Assembly (NCBI GenBank): GCA_947167215.1
Contig: CAMVHE010000001.1
Location: forward strand, 62,001-126,000
DNA length: 64,000 bases
Reading direction: 5' to 3'
DNA from: an uncultured Clostridia bacterium
Lineage (GTDB): Bacteria > Bacillota > Clostridia > Christensenellales > Aristaeellaceae
A program made the position numbers and the translations under genes. This document shows, in pieces, positions 28,798-38,444 of the stretch (positions are counted from its first letter, which is position 1; each line of letters begins with the position of its first letter). Under the pieces are notes generated by a model, which did no database searches, had not been told where the DNA came from, and saw nothing but the letters and a program-made list of their open reading frames with translations.

Positions 28798-29861
28798 ACC
28801 AGCCGCACCCCCGTCTCCCTGTCAAAAACAAATACGCCGCGTTTTTTAAATCCAAGAGTAACTTCCATGCCCTTTTTGAGTCCTTCTTCAAGATCAATAT
28901 ATGCTCTGAAGGGTGCTCCGCCCAGGACAAAGCTCGCCATCTCGTCCTTGCCGATCTTGCTTGCACCAGTGCAAGAGCAGACCAGCGTATCTGCCTCTCC
29001 CGCAGGACGGACAACAAAGCTCTCACTGCGGACAGAAAGATTGATCTTGCGTCCGTTTTCGATATTCTTGAGGAAAGAAAGCGGGAAGCTGGTAGATCCG
29101 TCTTCCGTGACAAATGCACCATTCAGTACCATGCCGGGAATATTGTTAATCGGGGGATTGCCAAGGAAATCTGCTACAAACTGGTTGGCGGGCTGATCGT
29201 ACAATTCCTGCGGTTCCGCATACTGCTGCATGACGCCATCCTTCATCAGAACAATGTGGTCTGAAATGGACATTGCTTCTTCCTGGTCATGCGTTACGAA
29301 GATCGCGGTAACCTGTGTTTCCAGCTGAATTCTCCGGATTTCCTCACGCATTTCGAGGCGCAGACGAGCATCCAGATTGGAAAGAGGCTCATCAAGAAGA
29401 AGAAGCCTTGGCTGCTTCACCAGTGCGCGCGCTATTGCAACACGCTGCTGCTGGCCACCGGAGAGCTCCTTTGGTTTACGATTCAGAAGCATATCCACGT
29501 GAACCAGTTTTGCCATTTCAGAAGCTCTCTTCAGGCGTTCTGCTTTCGGAACTTTCTTTATTTCCAGAGGAAATGCAATATTTTCAAGCACCGTCATATG
29601 CGGGTAGAGCGCATAATTCTGGAAAACAAGTCCGATACCGCGATCTTCCGGAGGCAACTTTGTGACATTATCGTCATCAAACCAGATTTCTCCGCTGGTT
29701 ACCGGCAGTATGCCGGAGAGCATGTTCAGTATGGTGGATTTTCCGCAACCGGAAGGTCCAAGCAGACAAATGAGTTCTCCGTCATTGAGCGTTACGGAGA
29801 ATTCCTTGACTGCAGTAAAGTTGCTGAACTTTTTAGTAATACCCTTCATGTTGACTTGCAT
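28794..29861 (-). CDS. Sugar ABC transporter ATP-binding protein (MalK/MsmK/UgpC type)
   Basis: GPSGCGKSTILNMLSG, LSGGQQQRVAIARALVKQPRLLLLDEPLSNLD, TOBE-like C-terminus. Start trimmed to MQVNMKG after SD GGAGGAA. Confidence 0.95.
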   Translation of the reverse strand: MQVNMKGITKKFSNFTAVKEFSVTLNDGELICLLGPSGCGKSTILNMLSGILPVTSGEIWFDDDNVTKLPPEDRGIGLVFQNYALYPHMTVLENIAFPLEIKKVPKAERLKRASEMAKLVHVDMLLNRKPKELSGGQQQRVAIARALVKQPRLLLLDEPLSNLDARLRLEMREEIRRIQLETQVTAIFVTHDQEEAMSISDHIVLMKDGVMQQYAEPQELYDQPANQFVADFLGNPPINNIPGMVLNGAFVTEDGSTSFPLSFLKNIENGRKINLSVRSESFVVRPAGEADTLVCSCTGASKIGKDEMASFVLGGAPFRAYIDLEEGLKKGMEVTLGFKKRGVFVFDRETGVRLV

Positions 29862-29906
29862 ATTGGTATTTCCTCCATCTGCAATTAAAGCCTTAGAATA
29901 AAACAA

Positions 29907-29935
29907 AAAGAGAACCGGGCTAACCGGTTCTCTTT
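29907..29935 (-). terminator. Terminator-like hairpin between the SBP gene and the ATPase gene
   Basis: AAAGAGAACCGG-ttagc-CCGGTTCTCTTT followed by TTGTTTT on the minus strand. Confidence 0.8.
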
Positions 29936-29945
29936 GAAGCCTAAA

Positions 29946-31205
29946 TTATTTGCCCTGCAGTGCGTTGTTGGAAGTCTCAATGCAAGCTGCAAGTGCTTCG
30001 GCGGGATCAGCACCACCGGCCACGGTGAGAACCATCTCTTTGATTGCGTCACGGGTTTCAGAGGCACCGGTAACGTTCGGGAAAGCAACACCGATATCGA
30101 AGTTGTCCTGAACGGCTTTGAGCACGGGGGTGTTATCAACATAAGTGGTGTAAGCTTCAACTTCCTGAGCATTCTTCCAGGGAGTCAGGCAGGCACAAGC
30201 CTCAGCCCAGCCCTCAGCTACTTCGGGAGTCGTCAGCATATACTTGACAAAGAGATAAGCACCTTTTTCGGCGTCCTTGCCATTAGCACTGAAAACGATG
30301 GGACCGCGGTTCCAGATGGTGTAGGCAGCATTGTCGTCACCAGAGGAAGGAGCGGGAGCGATTCCAAGTTCAAATCCATCCGGATGGATGTAAGGCAGTC
30401 CGGCGCAGGAACCATAATACATGGCAACGATGCCGGAGCTGAAATCGCTGGAGAAATAATCACCGGAGGGAGCAGTCGTATAGAAATAGCCCTTGCCGGC
30501 AGTCATATCAGCAAGCCATTCAATAGCACTGGAAGCCTGAGCAAAACCGACTTCTTTTGCTTCGGTATCAATATAGGTAGCGCCAGTCTCAAGAATGAGA
30601 GTCTGAGCAATATCTACGATAGAGTCAATGCCAAAGGGAGCGATATCAGGCTTTGCTTCCTTGATGGTTGCGCAGGCAGTAGCAATATCATTCCAGGTAG
30701 CCAGCTCAGTGATTCCCAGTTCATCAAACAGCGTCTTGTTGTAGAAGAGAACGGGACCGCTGGTGTAGCCGGGCAGATAGTGGATGTGACCATCCTCAAA
30801 GCCGTTGATTTCGTCAATGAGATACTCCGGCAACAGTTCGTCAAAGTTCTCGATGCCGATCTCGTCATCATAGATGTACTCGTCGAGGTTGGCAACCAGA
30901 CCGGAACCGACATACTTGGCAGCTTCAGAGCCATAGTTGAAAATGATGTCCGGGCCTTCGCCATTCGTCACGGACTGATATACCGTGCTGGTGAATCCCT
31001 TGTTGGGCTGGGTCTGTACTTCAACAACATACTGATCCTGAGAAGCGTTGAACTCGTCAGCAGTCTTGCGCAGGTAAGCATCCTGTGCATCGGTAAAAGT
31101 AGACCAGATGGACACTTTGACTTTGGCGTTCTCGGCCAGGACAGAGAAGGCACACAGTGAAATCGCCAAGGCAAGAACCGCGATGACAACAACACGCATT
31201 TTCAT
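29946..31205 (-). CDS. Extracellular sugar-binding protein (family 1 SBP)
   Basis: MKMRVVVIAVLALAISLCAFSVLAENAKVKVSIWSTFTDAQDAYLRKTADEFNASQDQYVVEV...; start trimmed to MKMRV after SD GGAGGAA. Confidence 0.92.
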   Translation of the reverse strand: MKMRVVVIAVLALAISLCAFSVLAENAKVKVSIWSTFTDAQDAYLRKTADEFNASQDQYVVEVQTQPNKGFTSTVYQSVTNGEGPDIIFNYGSEAAKYVGSGLVANLDEYIYDDEIGIENFDELLPEYLIDEINGFEDGHIHYLPGYTSGPVLFYNKTLFDELGITELATWNDIATACATIKEAKPDIAPFGIDSIVDIAQTLILETGATYIDTEAKEVGFAQASSAIEWLADMTAGKGYFYTTAPSGDYFSSDFSSGIVAMYYGSCAGLPYIHPDGFELGIAPAPSSGDDNAAYTIWNRGPIVFSANGKDAEKGAYLFVKYMLTTPEVAEGWAEACACLTPWKNAQEVEAYTTYVDNTPVLKAVQDNFDIGVAFPNVTGASETRDAIKEMVLTVAGGADPAEALAACIETSNNALQGK

Positions 31206-31650
31206 GGGGCATTCCTCCTTATTTCCGAAACTGTTTTCATGCACTCGTTTGTTCAGTGCGGAAGTATTATAACAGAGTGTTAAAAAAATGTAAAGAAAAG
31301 AATTAACAGGTGTAAAAAACAATTGCAGAGCTTGTATCGACCGGAAATACTTATGTAATAATAGCAATACTTCGGCATTTCAGGTGCCGGAACACTGTAA
31401 AAAGGGCATACCGAATGGCGACGAGAATAAAAGGGAAACGCAGGGAATAAGCTGCGCCATGAATCGTCGCAGCATTTTCAGCGGACAGCCGTGCATAACT
31501 CTCCCCCATTCTTGTCCGGCCATGGAAATGACGCACAGGATAAGAAAGCCGGATATGCCGTTTCCCTTCTGTGAAACCACGAGGAGCATGGAAGAACACC
31601 CGAAAGGATGATCGCGGAAAGACGGCACAGAAAGCCTCCGTTCCGGTAGT

Positions 31651-32343
31651 TCACGCTTCCAGACGCTGAATCATCTCCTCAATGCGCTGCGGAGTCGCAT
31701 AGTTAAGCGGTGATGCCTTGCCATTCCTGGCAATCTCAAGACGCTCCTTTGCTTTCTCCTTATCTCCGGAATCAAGGTCGTACAAAGCCAGAAAATAATT
31801 GGTATCAATCGCTTCCGGTTTCAGTGCGAGCGCCCGTTCAAAGTAAGGCTTCGCTTTTTCCTTGTCCTGATACAGACGATAGTAGGCCTGACCGACATTA
31901 TCCAGGAAGATCGGGTCATTATCATCATAATCAAGGGCTTCCAGGCAGAAGCGCAAAGCTTCCTCAGGATTTCCCTGGTCAATTTTCAGGCATCCGAGGG
32001 CAGTGTAGAGCGTTCCGGTTTTTGTTGTAGCAAAATCAGTTTCCAGAATCTCGATAGCATGATCAATATGCCCTTTCTTCCAGAGAATGACTGCATACTG
32101 CAGGTGGATGTCCCGTTTGGCACGTTCATCAAGCCTTCCTGCCTTTTCGGCCTTCTTGATTACCTCGAGTGCCTCATCAAAGTGGGACGTCCGAACAAGC
32201 AATGTGGACATATTGATCAGCATTCCGGGCTCGTTCATTCCCTTTTGGAGTGCCTCCCGATAATACTTCAGCGCTTCCTCAAAATTTCCCTTTCGATGTT
32301 CTGCGAGAGCTCGCCGTGCGATCATGGTAGACATTAGGCTCAT
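31651..32343 (-). CDS. Tetratricopeptide-repeat protein
   Basis: Repeated TPR signatures: RALAEHRKGNFEEALKYYREALQKG, AVILWKKGHIDHAIEILE, ALGCLKIDQGNPEEALRFCLEALDYD, GQAYYRLYQDKEKAKPYFERALALKP. Confidence 0.88.
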   Translation of the reverse strand: MSLMSTMIARRALAEHRKGNFEEALKYYREALQKGMNEPGMLINMSTLLVRTSHFDEALEVIKKAEKAGRLDERAKRDIHLQYAVILWKKGHIDHAIEILETDFATTKTGTLYTALGCLKIDQGNPEEALRFCLEALDYDDNDPIFLDNVGQAYYRLYQDKEKAKPYFERALALKPEAIDTNYFLALYDLDSGDKEKAKERLEIARNGKASPLNYATPQRIEEMIQRLEA

Positions 32344-33500
32344 AGTTCTGTTTCCTCCGTCTCTTGATTCCGTTTAATAAGTCGAGTAATGCGTTTCTGA
32401 ATGTCCTGAACGGCAGTTTCGTCTTCTCCCAGAAAGGGAGCATAATGGAGAGAAATCATTAAGGCCTGACGTGCGAATTCGATGGCTTTCGGAACGTCCT
32501 TCTCATGATGCTCATAATACTTGGACATCTCTATGTACGGCCAGGCTCCGCGTTCGTGGCGCCGGATCATTTCCTGACAGACAGCCAGTATCTGCTGCCA
32601 GTCTTTCTCCCTTTTATATCCTACCGCCAGCTGAAAATGTGCTTCGGCGGAATAATTCCTGCTTTTCACCATCCGGAAGCACCTTTTGCCTTTCTCCTTG
32701 TGTATTCCGCGGAGAAGCGTCTTTCCAATGGATAGAAGATCCGGATCCTCTTCTACGCCTTCCGGCATCCGGAACGAAGCACAGACCGTTCCGGTGAGTT
32801 GTGCGAGACTGACGACATCCTGCAGATTGTGCGTAAGAACTCCTTCAACCTCTTCCCTGCAATGATTTTTAAGATAGGCAAAGAAGCGGGCAGGAACCTC
32901 TGCACCCGGAAGATCGTTTTCCCGGTGAATATCCAGGATTTCTTCTTCCAGCCGCCCGAGATTGCATCGCCCCAGCCGGAGCTTGTATACCCTCCGGCAG
33001 ACATGCAGCAGATCAAAATGCGCAATCTCAGACGGCCTGCAGGGAATCCGGTTCATGATCATTCTCGTTTCGAGAAGCGGAATATCAAAGGTTTTCCCGT
33101 TAAAGGTGATGAGTGTGGTTTTGCCTTCAAGGCGCTTCTGAATTTCCAGAAGCATCCTGACTTCCTGCGAATAGTCCCCGATCAAAAACTGTTCAACAAG
33201 GAGCCCCTCAGGCGTAAAGCTCCCTACTCCGATCTCAAAAGCAACGGTTCCCGCCCCCGAACTCAAACCGGTGGTTTCCGTGTCCAGCAGAAGGGTTTGA
33301 GAAAGGTCGAAGCTGCTGCCTGTAAAAAGAGGATCACAGTCATGCAGATCGGAAACGGTCACTTTTTCGATACCGTAAAGCAGATCATACGGTATCAGAT
33401 TGGATTCATGGATAAGTTCCGGCCCTCTGGAAATTTCCGGGCGTTGCCCTTCCATTTCCTCTTTCCGAACCATATTGAGTTTATCTCTCAGACTTCTCAT
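32340..33500 (-). CDS. mrfB: RNase H-like 3'-5' exonuclease (YprB/MrfB family)
   Basis: LLLDTETTGLSSGAGTVAFEIGVG, TFNGKTFDIPLLETRM, LTHNLQDVVSLAQL; TPR-like tail; directly downstream of the mrfA homologue. Confidence 0.85.
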   Translation of the reverse strand: MRSLRDKLNMVRKEEMEGQRPEISRGPELIHESNLIPYDLLYGIEKVTVSDLHDCDPLFTGSSFDLSQTLLLDTETTGLSSGAGTVAFEIGVGSFTPEGLLVEQFLIGDYSQEVRMLLEIQKRLEGKTTLITFNGKTFDIPLLETRMIMNRIPCRPSEIAHFDLLHVCRRVYKLRLGRCNLGRLEEEILDIHRENDLPGAEVPARFFAYLKNHCREEVEGVLTHNLQDVVSLAQLTGTVCASFRMPEGVEEDPDLLSIGKTLLRGIHKEKGKRCFRMVKSRNYSAEAHFQLAVGYKREKDWQQILAVCQEMIRRHERGAWPYIEMSKYYEHHEKDVPKAIEFARQALMISLHYAPFLGEDETAVQDIQKRITRLIKRNQETEETEL

Positions 33501-33550
33501 AGTGCAATCAATCGTTTTAGAAGCGTCAGTGCAACCGATTTGCCTTCATC

Positions 33551-35767
33551 TCACAGCTGTGCCGCAGGTCCGACACAGGAAGGACAACCGTTTTCACAGG
33601 GACATTGTTTGATCAGATTATAAGCGTCCTGGAACAGAAGAGTCTTCATCCCATAAATATGCTCAGCAAGTCCGATGCCGCCGGCATAATTATCATAGAC
33701 GATGATCGTAGGCTTCTGGGTGAATGGGTCCCTGACCCGATAATGGACGGAAATATCTGACGGGGAACACATCAAATAGAGCGGTATGATCTGCTGAAGC
33801 GCATTGGCAATACCCAGCATGCCGGCCTGCACGAGATCATTGGATAAACCGGAGACGAGTGACTGATCCAATGCCCAGTAACATGCTTCCGTCGGCAGCT
33901 CAAGTTCAGGCAGATCCACCGGTCCAAACCCCAGGTTTTCATGGGTATCCAGCTTGAACTTTTTAAACATCGTTACCAGATAGGTCACCACAATTTCCGA
34001 GAACTGCATCGTCAGTCCGGATATTTCCTGCTCCTTGAGGATGTCAATGACCTTGATGCTGGTGTTGAGATCTGCATCGGTATAATAATCCACATCCACC
34101 GCACGGACATATGCCTTTTTTTCCGGGAAATCGAGTTTTTCCACCTGGTACTGCTGGCCTTCATGCATGTAGATGGCATGTTCGTGAAGGAGCATGGGGA
34201 CCGTGTACCGGTCCATTTCACCGATGACCACCCGGTGCGCAGGATTGGAAATATCAATGATCAGGAAGTTTTCACTGGCTACCGAACGAAGGGATAGATC
34301 CGCTGCCGGGAACTCCTCCGCAGTCCAGTAATACCGGTCTTCTGTCTGCTGAAGGATATGCTCTTCACACAGATAATCCAGCAGTTCTGCAGTGGAAACC
34401 TCCGTGCTGAATTCTTCACCTACCTGAAAGGGAAGCTCATAGGCTGCACACTTCAGATGGGACATCAGGATATAAAGATTGTCCGGGTAAACCAGCGCGT
34501 TTTCCGGGTTGGCCTCAAAGAAATAATCAGGATGGGTCACAATATACTGATCCAGTCCGGAAGAAGAAGCCACCATAATAGTCAATGCCATATTCTTTCT
34601 TCTTCCTGCCCTGCCTGCTTCCTGCCAGGTGCTTGCAATGGTACCAGGATAGCCGCAGAGAATACATGCGTCCAGCTGGCCGATATCTATGCCAAGCTCC
34701 AGTGCATTAGTGCTGACCACGGCCTTGACTTCTCCGTTGCGCAGCCCGCGCTCAATTTCTCTTCGCTGCGTGGGCAGGTATCCGCCCCGGTATCCGCGTA
34801 CCGTTCCGCTGTTTCCCAGGGGCTCCCTGACACGGTTCTTGAGATGACGCGTAATCACCTCCACCGTCAGACGGGATTTCCCGAACACGATGGTTGGAAT
34901 GGTATTGTCAACCATACGGGAAGCGATTTCCGTTGTTTCCGAGAGCGAAGACCGGCGGATACCAAGCTGCTTATTGATGACGGGCGGATTGTAGAATACA
35001 AAATGCTTCTCCCCCGTTGCAGCACCATTATTGTCGACCACCGTAATATCCCGATGTGTCAGCAGAGAAGCAAGGTCGCCGGGATTGGCTATCGTCGCGG
35101 AGCAGCAGATAAACTGAGGATGAGAGCCGTAGAAGGCGCAGATTCGGGCGAGGCGTCTGAGCACATTCGCCAGGTTCGATCCGAATACCCCGCGATAAAC
35201 ATGAATTTCGTCAATGACGACATAACGGAGATTTTCGAAAAGCTTTACCCATTTCGTATGATGCGGCAGGATTCCGGAGTGCAGCATATCGGGATTCGTG
35301 ACCACAATATGCCCTGCCTGACGGACCTGTTTACGGGCACTGGCCGGAGTATCCCCGTCGTAGGTAAAGGTCTTGATATCCATTCCCAGGGAATCAATCA
35401 TGCTGTACAGTTCCGCCACCTGGTCCGCAGACAGGGCTTTGGTCGGGAACAGGTACAGAGCACGGGCATCCGGATTCTTTACAATGCTCTGAAGCACCGG
35501 CAGATTATAACAGAGCGTCTTTCCGGATGCGGTTGGCGTAACCACACAGATATCCTTCCCCTTCTCCACCAGGTCAAGCGCTTCTCTCTGATGGGAATAC
35601 AGCTGGTAGATTCCCCGTTTTTTCAGCACATCCGTAATGCGCGAATCCAGGGATTCCGGGAAAGGGGCATATTGCGCAGGCTTTGCCGGAATAACCTGCC
35701 ATCTCGTCACATTGGAGATGAAGGTAGGATCGGACCGCAGATGGCCGACCATCTGGTCAAGATTCAT
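33551..35767 (-). CDS. mrfA: DEAD/DEAH-box helicase with DUF1998 (YprA/MrfA family)
   Basis: VTPTASGKTLCYNLPVL, VIDEIHVYRGVFGSNLANVLRR, QEAGRAGRR; C-terminal four-Cys motif CPCENGCPSC. Confidence 0.93.
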   Translation of the reverse strand: MNLDQMVGHLRSDPTFISNVTRWQVIPAKPAQYAPFPESLDSRITDVLKKRGIYQLYSHQREALDLVEKGKDICVVTPTASGKTLCYNLPVLQSIVKNPDARALYLFPTKALSADQVAELYSMIDSLGMDIKTFTYDGDTPASARKQVRQAGHIVVTNPDMLHSGILPHHTKWVKLFENLRYVVIDEIHVYRGVFGSNLANVLRRLARICAFYGSHPQFICCSATIANPGDLASLLTHRDITVVDNNGAATGEKHFVFYNPPVINKQLGIRRSSLSETTEIASRMVDNTIPTIVFGKSRLTVEVITRHLKNRVREPLGNSGTVRGYRGGYLPTQRREIERGLRNGEVKAVVSTNALELGIDIGQLDACILCGYPGTIASTWQEAGRAGRRKNMALTIMVASSSGLDQYIVTHPDYFFEANPENALVYPDNLYILMSHLKCAAYELPFQVGEEFSTEVSTAELLDYLCEEHILQQTEDRYYWTAEEFPAADLSLRSVASENFLIIDISNPAHRVVIGEMDRYTVPMLLHEHAIYMHEGQQYQVEKLDFPEKKAYVRAVDVDYYTDADLNTSIKVIDILKEQEISGLTMQFSEIVVTYLVTMFKKFKLDTHENLGFGPVDLPELELPTEACYWALDQSLVSGLSNDLVQAGMLGIANALQQIIPLYLMCSPSDISVHYRVRDPFTQKPTIIVYDNYAGGIGLAEHIYGMKTLLFQDAYNLIKQCPCENGCPSCVGPAAQL

Positions 35768-35779
35768 GCCTCAGTTTCC

Positions 35780-36259
35780 TCACTTTTTATTTCGTTTCGC
35801 CAGCTCTATCAGCATGGAACGCATCGTGCCAGCACAGACAGCATCTTTCATGCCAAGCGGGAGTGGGACTGCCATCGGATTCAATGCGGCAGCCATCAGC
35901 TTCGCTTCGTTCTCATCCACAACGCCATGGGTTTTGAGGGTTTCGATAATCCGCAGCGCATCATGGCCGCTCAGGGAGGTTCCAATCCCCTCATACAGGT
36001 TCTTCAGAAGACTCTCCTCCCCTTCGGTGGCAATGCGGATAATTCGAATATACCCGCCCCCGCCGCGGCGTGATTCGATGACATACCCGTGTTCCGGCGT
36101 AAAGCGGGTTGCCAGAACATAATTGATCTGCGAAGGCGCACACTGAAAATGCTCTGCCAGTTCATTTCTGCGAACTTCAATGGCGGGCTTTGCACTTGCC
36201 TCATCGTCTTCTAAAAGGGTTTTAATGAATTCTTCGATTGTATCACTGAGTAATCGCAT
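35780..36259 (-). CDS. ctsR: Transcriptional repressor CtsR
   Basis: MRLLSDTIEEFIKTLL...RNELAEHFQCAPSQINYVLATRFTPEHGYVIESRRGGGGYIRIIRI (CtsR HTH/wing signature). Confidence 0.95.
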   Translation of the reverse strand: MRLLSDTIEEFIKTLLEDDEASAKPAIEVRRNELAEHFQCAPSQINYVLATRFTPEHGYVIESRRGGGGYIRIIRIATEGEESLLKNLYEGIGTSLSGHDALRIIETLKTHGVVDENEAKLMAAALNPMAVPLPLGMKDAVCAGTMRSMLIELAKRNKK

Positions 36260-36325
36260 ATGAACTACCTCTTCATAGGTCACTGATTAAGAAAAAACGA
36301 TTCCATTCCAAGCATGTATACTTTC

Positions 36326-36369
36326 TTTGACCTTCTCTATTATACACCTTTTATGCCTCCATGGTCAAA
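36326..36369 (-). promoter_or_regulatory. ctsR promoter (TTGACC-N18-TATAAT) with GGTCAAA heptamers
   Basis: Minus strand GTTTGACCATGGAGGCATAAAAGGTGTATAATAGAGAAGGTCAAAGAAAGT; GGTCAAA just after the -10. Confidence 0.6.
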
Positions 36370-36502
36370 CGGAATTCCCCAGGAGAAAGAAGCCGGTATT
36401 TCCTCCCGCTCTTCTTCTGAAGAGCGGAAGAACTTTCAGCCTATTTACATCTCTTGTCGGAATCGCGTATAATACAGAGGAACATTGAAGGAGAAGTATG
36501 AA

Positions 36503-38428
36503 ATGATTGCATTATCGATACAGAACATTGCAAAGTCCTTTGGAATCACGGAGGTTCTGAAGGAGGTCACATTTGCAGTACAGGAAACGGATTGCATCGG
36601 TATCGTAGGCGATAACGGCTGCGGAAAAACCACCCTGCTGCGCCTGATTGCCGGTGAAGACCAGCCCGACGGGGGCAGTATTTCTGTGCATGGCGATGCA
36701 ACCATAGGTTATCTGGCACAGCAGGATACGCTTTGGAATGATGCGGAGGAAACGGTATGGCAAACGCTTGAAGAAGTGTATCATCCCCTCTTCCTCATCG
36801 AAAAAAAGCTGCGGATGCTGGAAGAGCAGATGGCCGAGCAGCATTCCGATGAGACGGCATTCCAGGCAATAACCAAGGAATATGATCACCTGACGCAGCG
36901 GTTTGAGGATATGGGCGGATATGCCTGGAAGAGTCGGATACTGGGCGCCCTGAACGGCCTTTCCTTCCGGCCGGAACAATATGACCAGCGCATTTCTTCC
37001 CTTTCCGGCGGAGAGCGTACGCGTCTCGCTCTGGCCAGACTGCTGCTGTCGCAGCCGGAAATCCTCCTTCTCGATGAGCCTACCAACCACCTGGACCTTT
37101 CCTCCCTACAATGGCTCGAGAATTTCCTGTCCTCCTACCATGGCAGCGTGCTGCTGGTATCCCATGACCGGTATTTTCTCGACCGGGTATGCAATGGCAT
37201 AGTGGAAATTGCCGGCGGGGTTGCCGAACAGTACCGCGGAAACTATTCCCGTTACATTGTACAGCGCGAAGAAAAGCGGGAAGCCCAGAGACGTGCTTAT
37301 GTCAATCAGGAAAAGGAAATCGAGAGACAGAAGGAAATCATTGCCCGGTACCGAATGTATAACCGTGAAAAATCCATCCGGGCTGCGGAAAGCCGTGAAA
37401 AAGCCCTGTCCCGTATGGAGCTTGTAGACAAGCCGCTGGAAGAGCATACCATCCGCCTGGCCTTCCATTCACGCAGACGCAGCGGTGAAAATGTCCTCAT
37501 GGCAGACGCTCTTGCCAAAAGCTACGGCGGGAAGACCCTCTTCTCCAATCTCAGCCTGCATATCAAAACGGGCGACCGGGTTGCCATTATCGGTCCGAAC
37601 GGTGTAGGAAAAACGACACTGATGCGTATCCTCAACGGCCAGGAAACTCCGGATACGGGTTCCGTCACGCTGGGGGCCAATGTGGATATCGGATATTACG
37701 ATCAGCACCAGGCAATGCTCGATCCGCAGAAGACGGCTCTCGACGAGGTCTGGGACCGCTTTCCGCAGACTGACCAGTCGAACATCCGCGCTGCCCTTGG
37801 AATGTTTCTTTTTACCGGTGAAGACGTCTTTAAGAAAATCGATTCCCTTTCCGGCGGAGAAAAGGGCAGAGTTGCCATGACGGTGCTCATGCTGCGCCAG
37901 GATAATCTTCTTCTGCTGGATGAGCCCACCAACCATCTGGACATGGATTCCAGAGAGATTCTTGAAAATGCCCTGGCCGCCTACGAGGGGACCATTATCA
38001 CGGTATCCCATGACCGTTATTTCATCAACCGGATTGCCAACCGCATTATTGAAATGGAGCCCGGTAAGATAACCGAGTATCTGGGAAATTACGATGACTA
38101 TCTGGCCAAAAAGAACGCTCCGGTTGAAACCGAAGCAGAAAAAGGACAGACAAAGACCTCCATAAAGAAGGAAAAACAGAGGGACCGTCAGAGCAGGCAG
38201 GCCATCCGGGATTTACGCAACCAGGTTAAATCCATCGAAGCAGAGATTTCGGATACCGAAGAAGCCATTGCCCAATATGAGGCCGCAATGGCAGACAGCA
38301 CCCTTTATGAAGACCCGGAGAAAGCCCGCCGGGTTCAGAGTGACTATCAGAACGCACAGAAGAAACTGGAAGACCTATATCTTCTCTGGGAAGAAGCAGC
38401 ATCGTCACTGGAGTCAGAGAAACAATAG
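36503..38428 (+). CDS. ABC-F family ATP-binding protein
   Basis: Two ATPase cassettes (GDNGCGKTTLLRLIAG; GPNGVGKTTLMRILNG), two LSGGE signatures, no TM, C-terminal coiled coil. Confidence 0.93.
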   Translation: MIALSIQNIAKSFGITEVLKEVTFAVQETDCIGIVGDNGCGKTTLLRLIAGEDQPDGGSISVHGDATIGYLAQQDTLWNDAEETVWQTLEEVYHPLFLIEKKLRMLEEQMAEQHSDETAFQAITKEYDHLTQRFEDMGGYAWKSRILGALNGLSFRPEQYDQRISSLSGGERTRLALARLLLSQPEILLLDEPTNHLDLSSLQWLENFLSSYHGSVLLVSHDRYFLDRVCNGIVEIAGGVAEQYRGNYSRYIVQREEKREAQRRAYVNQEKEIERQKEIIARYRMYNREKSIRAAESREKALSRMELVDKPLEEHTIRLAFHSRRRSGENVLMADALAKSYGGKTLFSNLSLHIKTGDRVAIIGPNGVGKTTLMRILNGQETPDTGSVTLGANVDIGYYDQHQAMLDPQKTALDEVWDRFPQTDQSNIRAALGMFLFTGEDVFKKIDSLSGGEKGRVAMTVLMLRQDNLLLLDEPTNHLDMDSREILENALAAYEGTIITVSHDRYFINRIANRIIEMEPGKITEYLGNYDDYLAKKNAPVETEAEKGQTKTSIKKEKQRDRQSRQAIRDLRNQVKSIEAEISDTEEAIAQYEAAMADSTLYEDPEKARRVQSDYQNAQKKLEDLYLLWEEAASSLESEKQ

Positions 38429-38444
38429 CAGGAGGAAATGGTTT

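Noticed and set aside
29934-31160. 408-aa plus-strand ORF opposite the sugar-binding protein
   Set aside because: Shadow ORF of a confident SBP gene.
31260-31650. Possible small genes upstream of the SBP (75-82 aa ORFs)
   Set aside because: Overlapping ORFs on both strands, no SD, no recognisable features; treated as intergenic.
34358-36073. 571-aa plus-strand ORF opposite mrfA/ctsR
   Set aside because: Antisense to confident helicase and CtsR; no SD or conserved motif.
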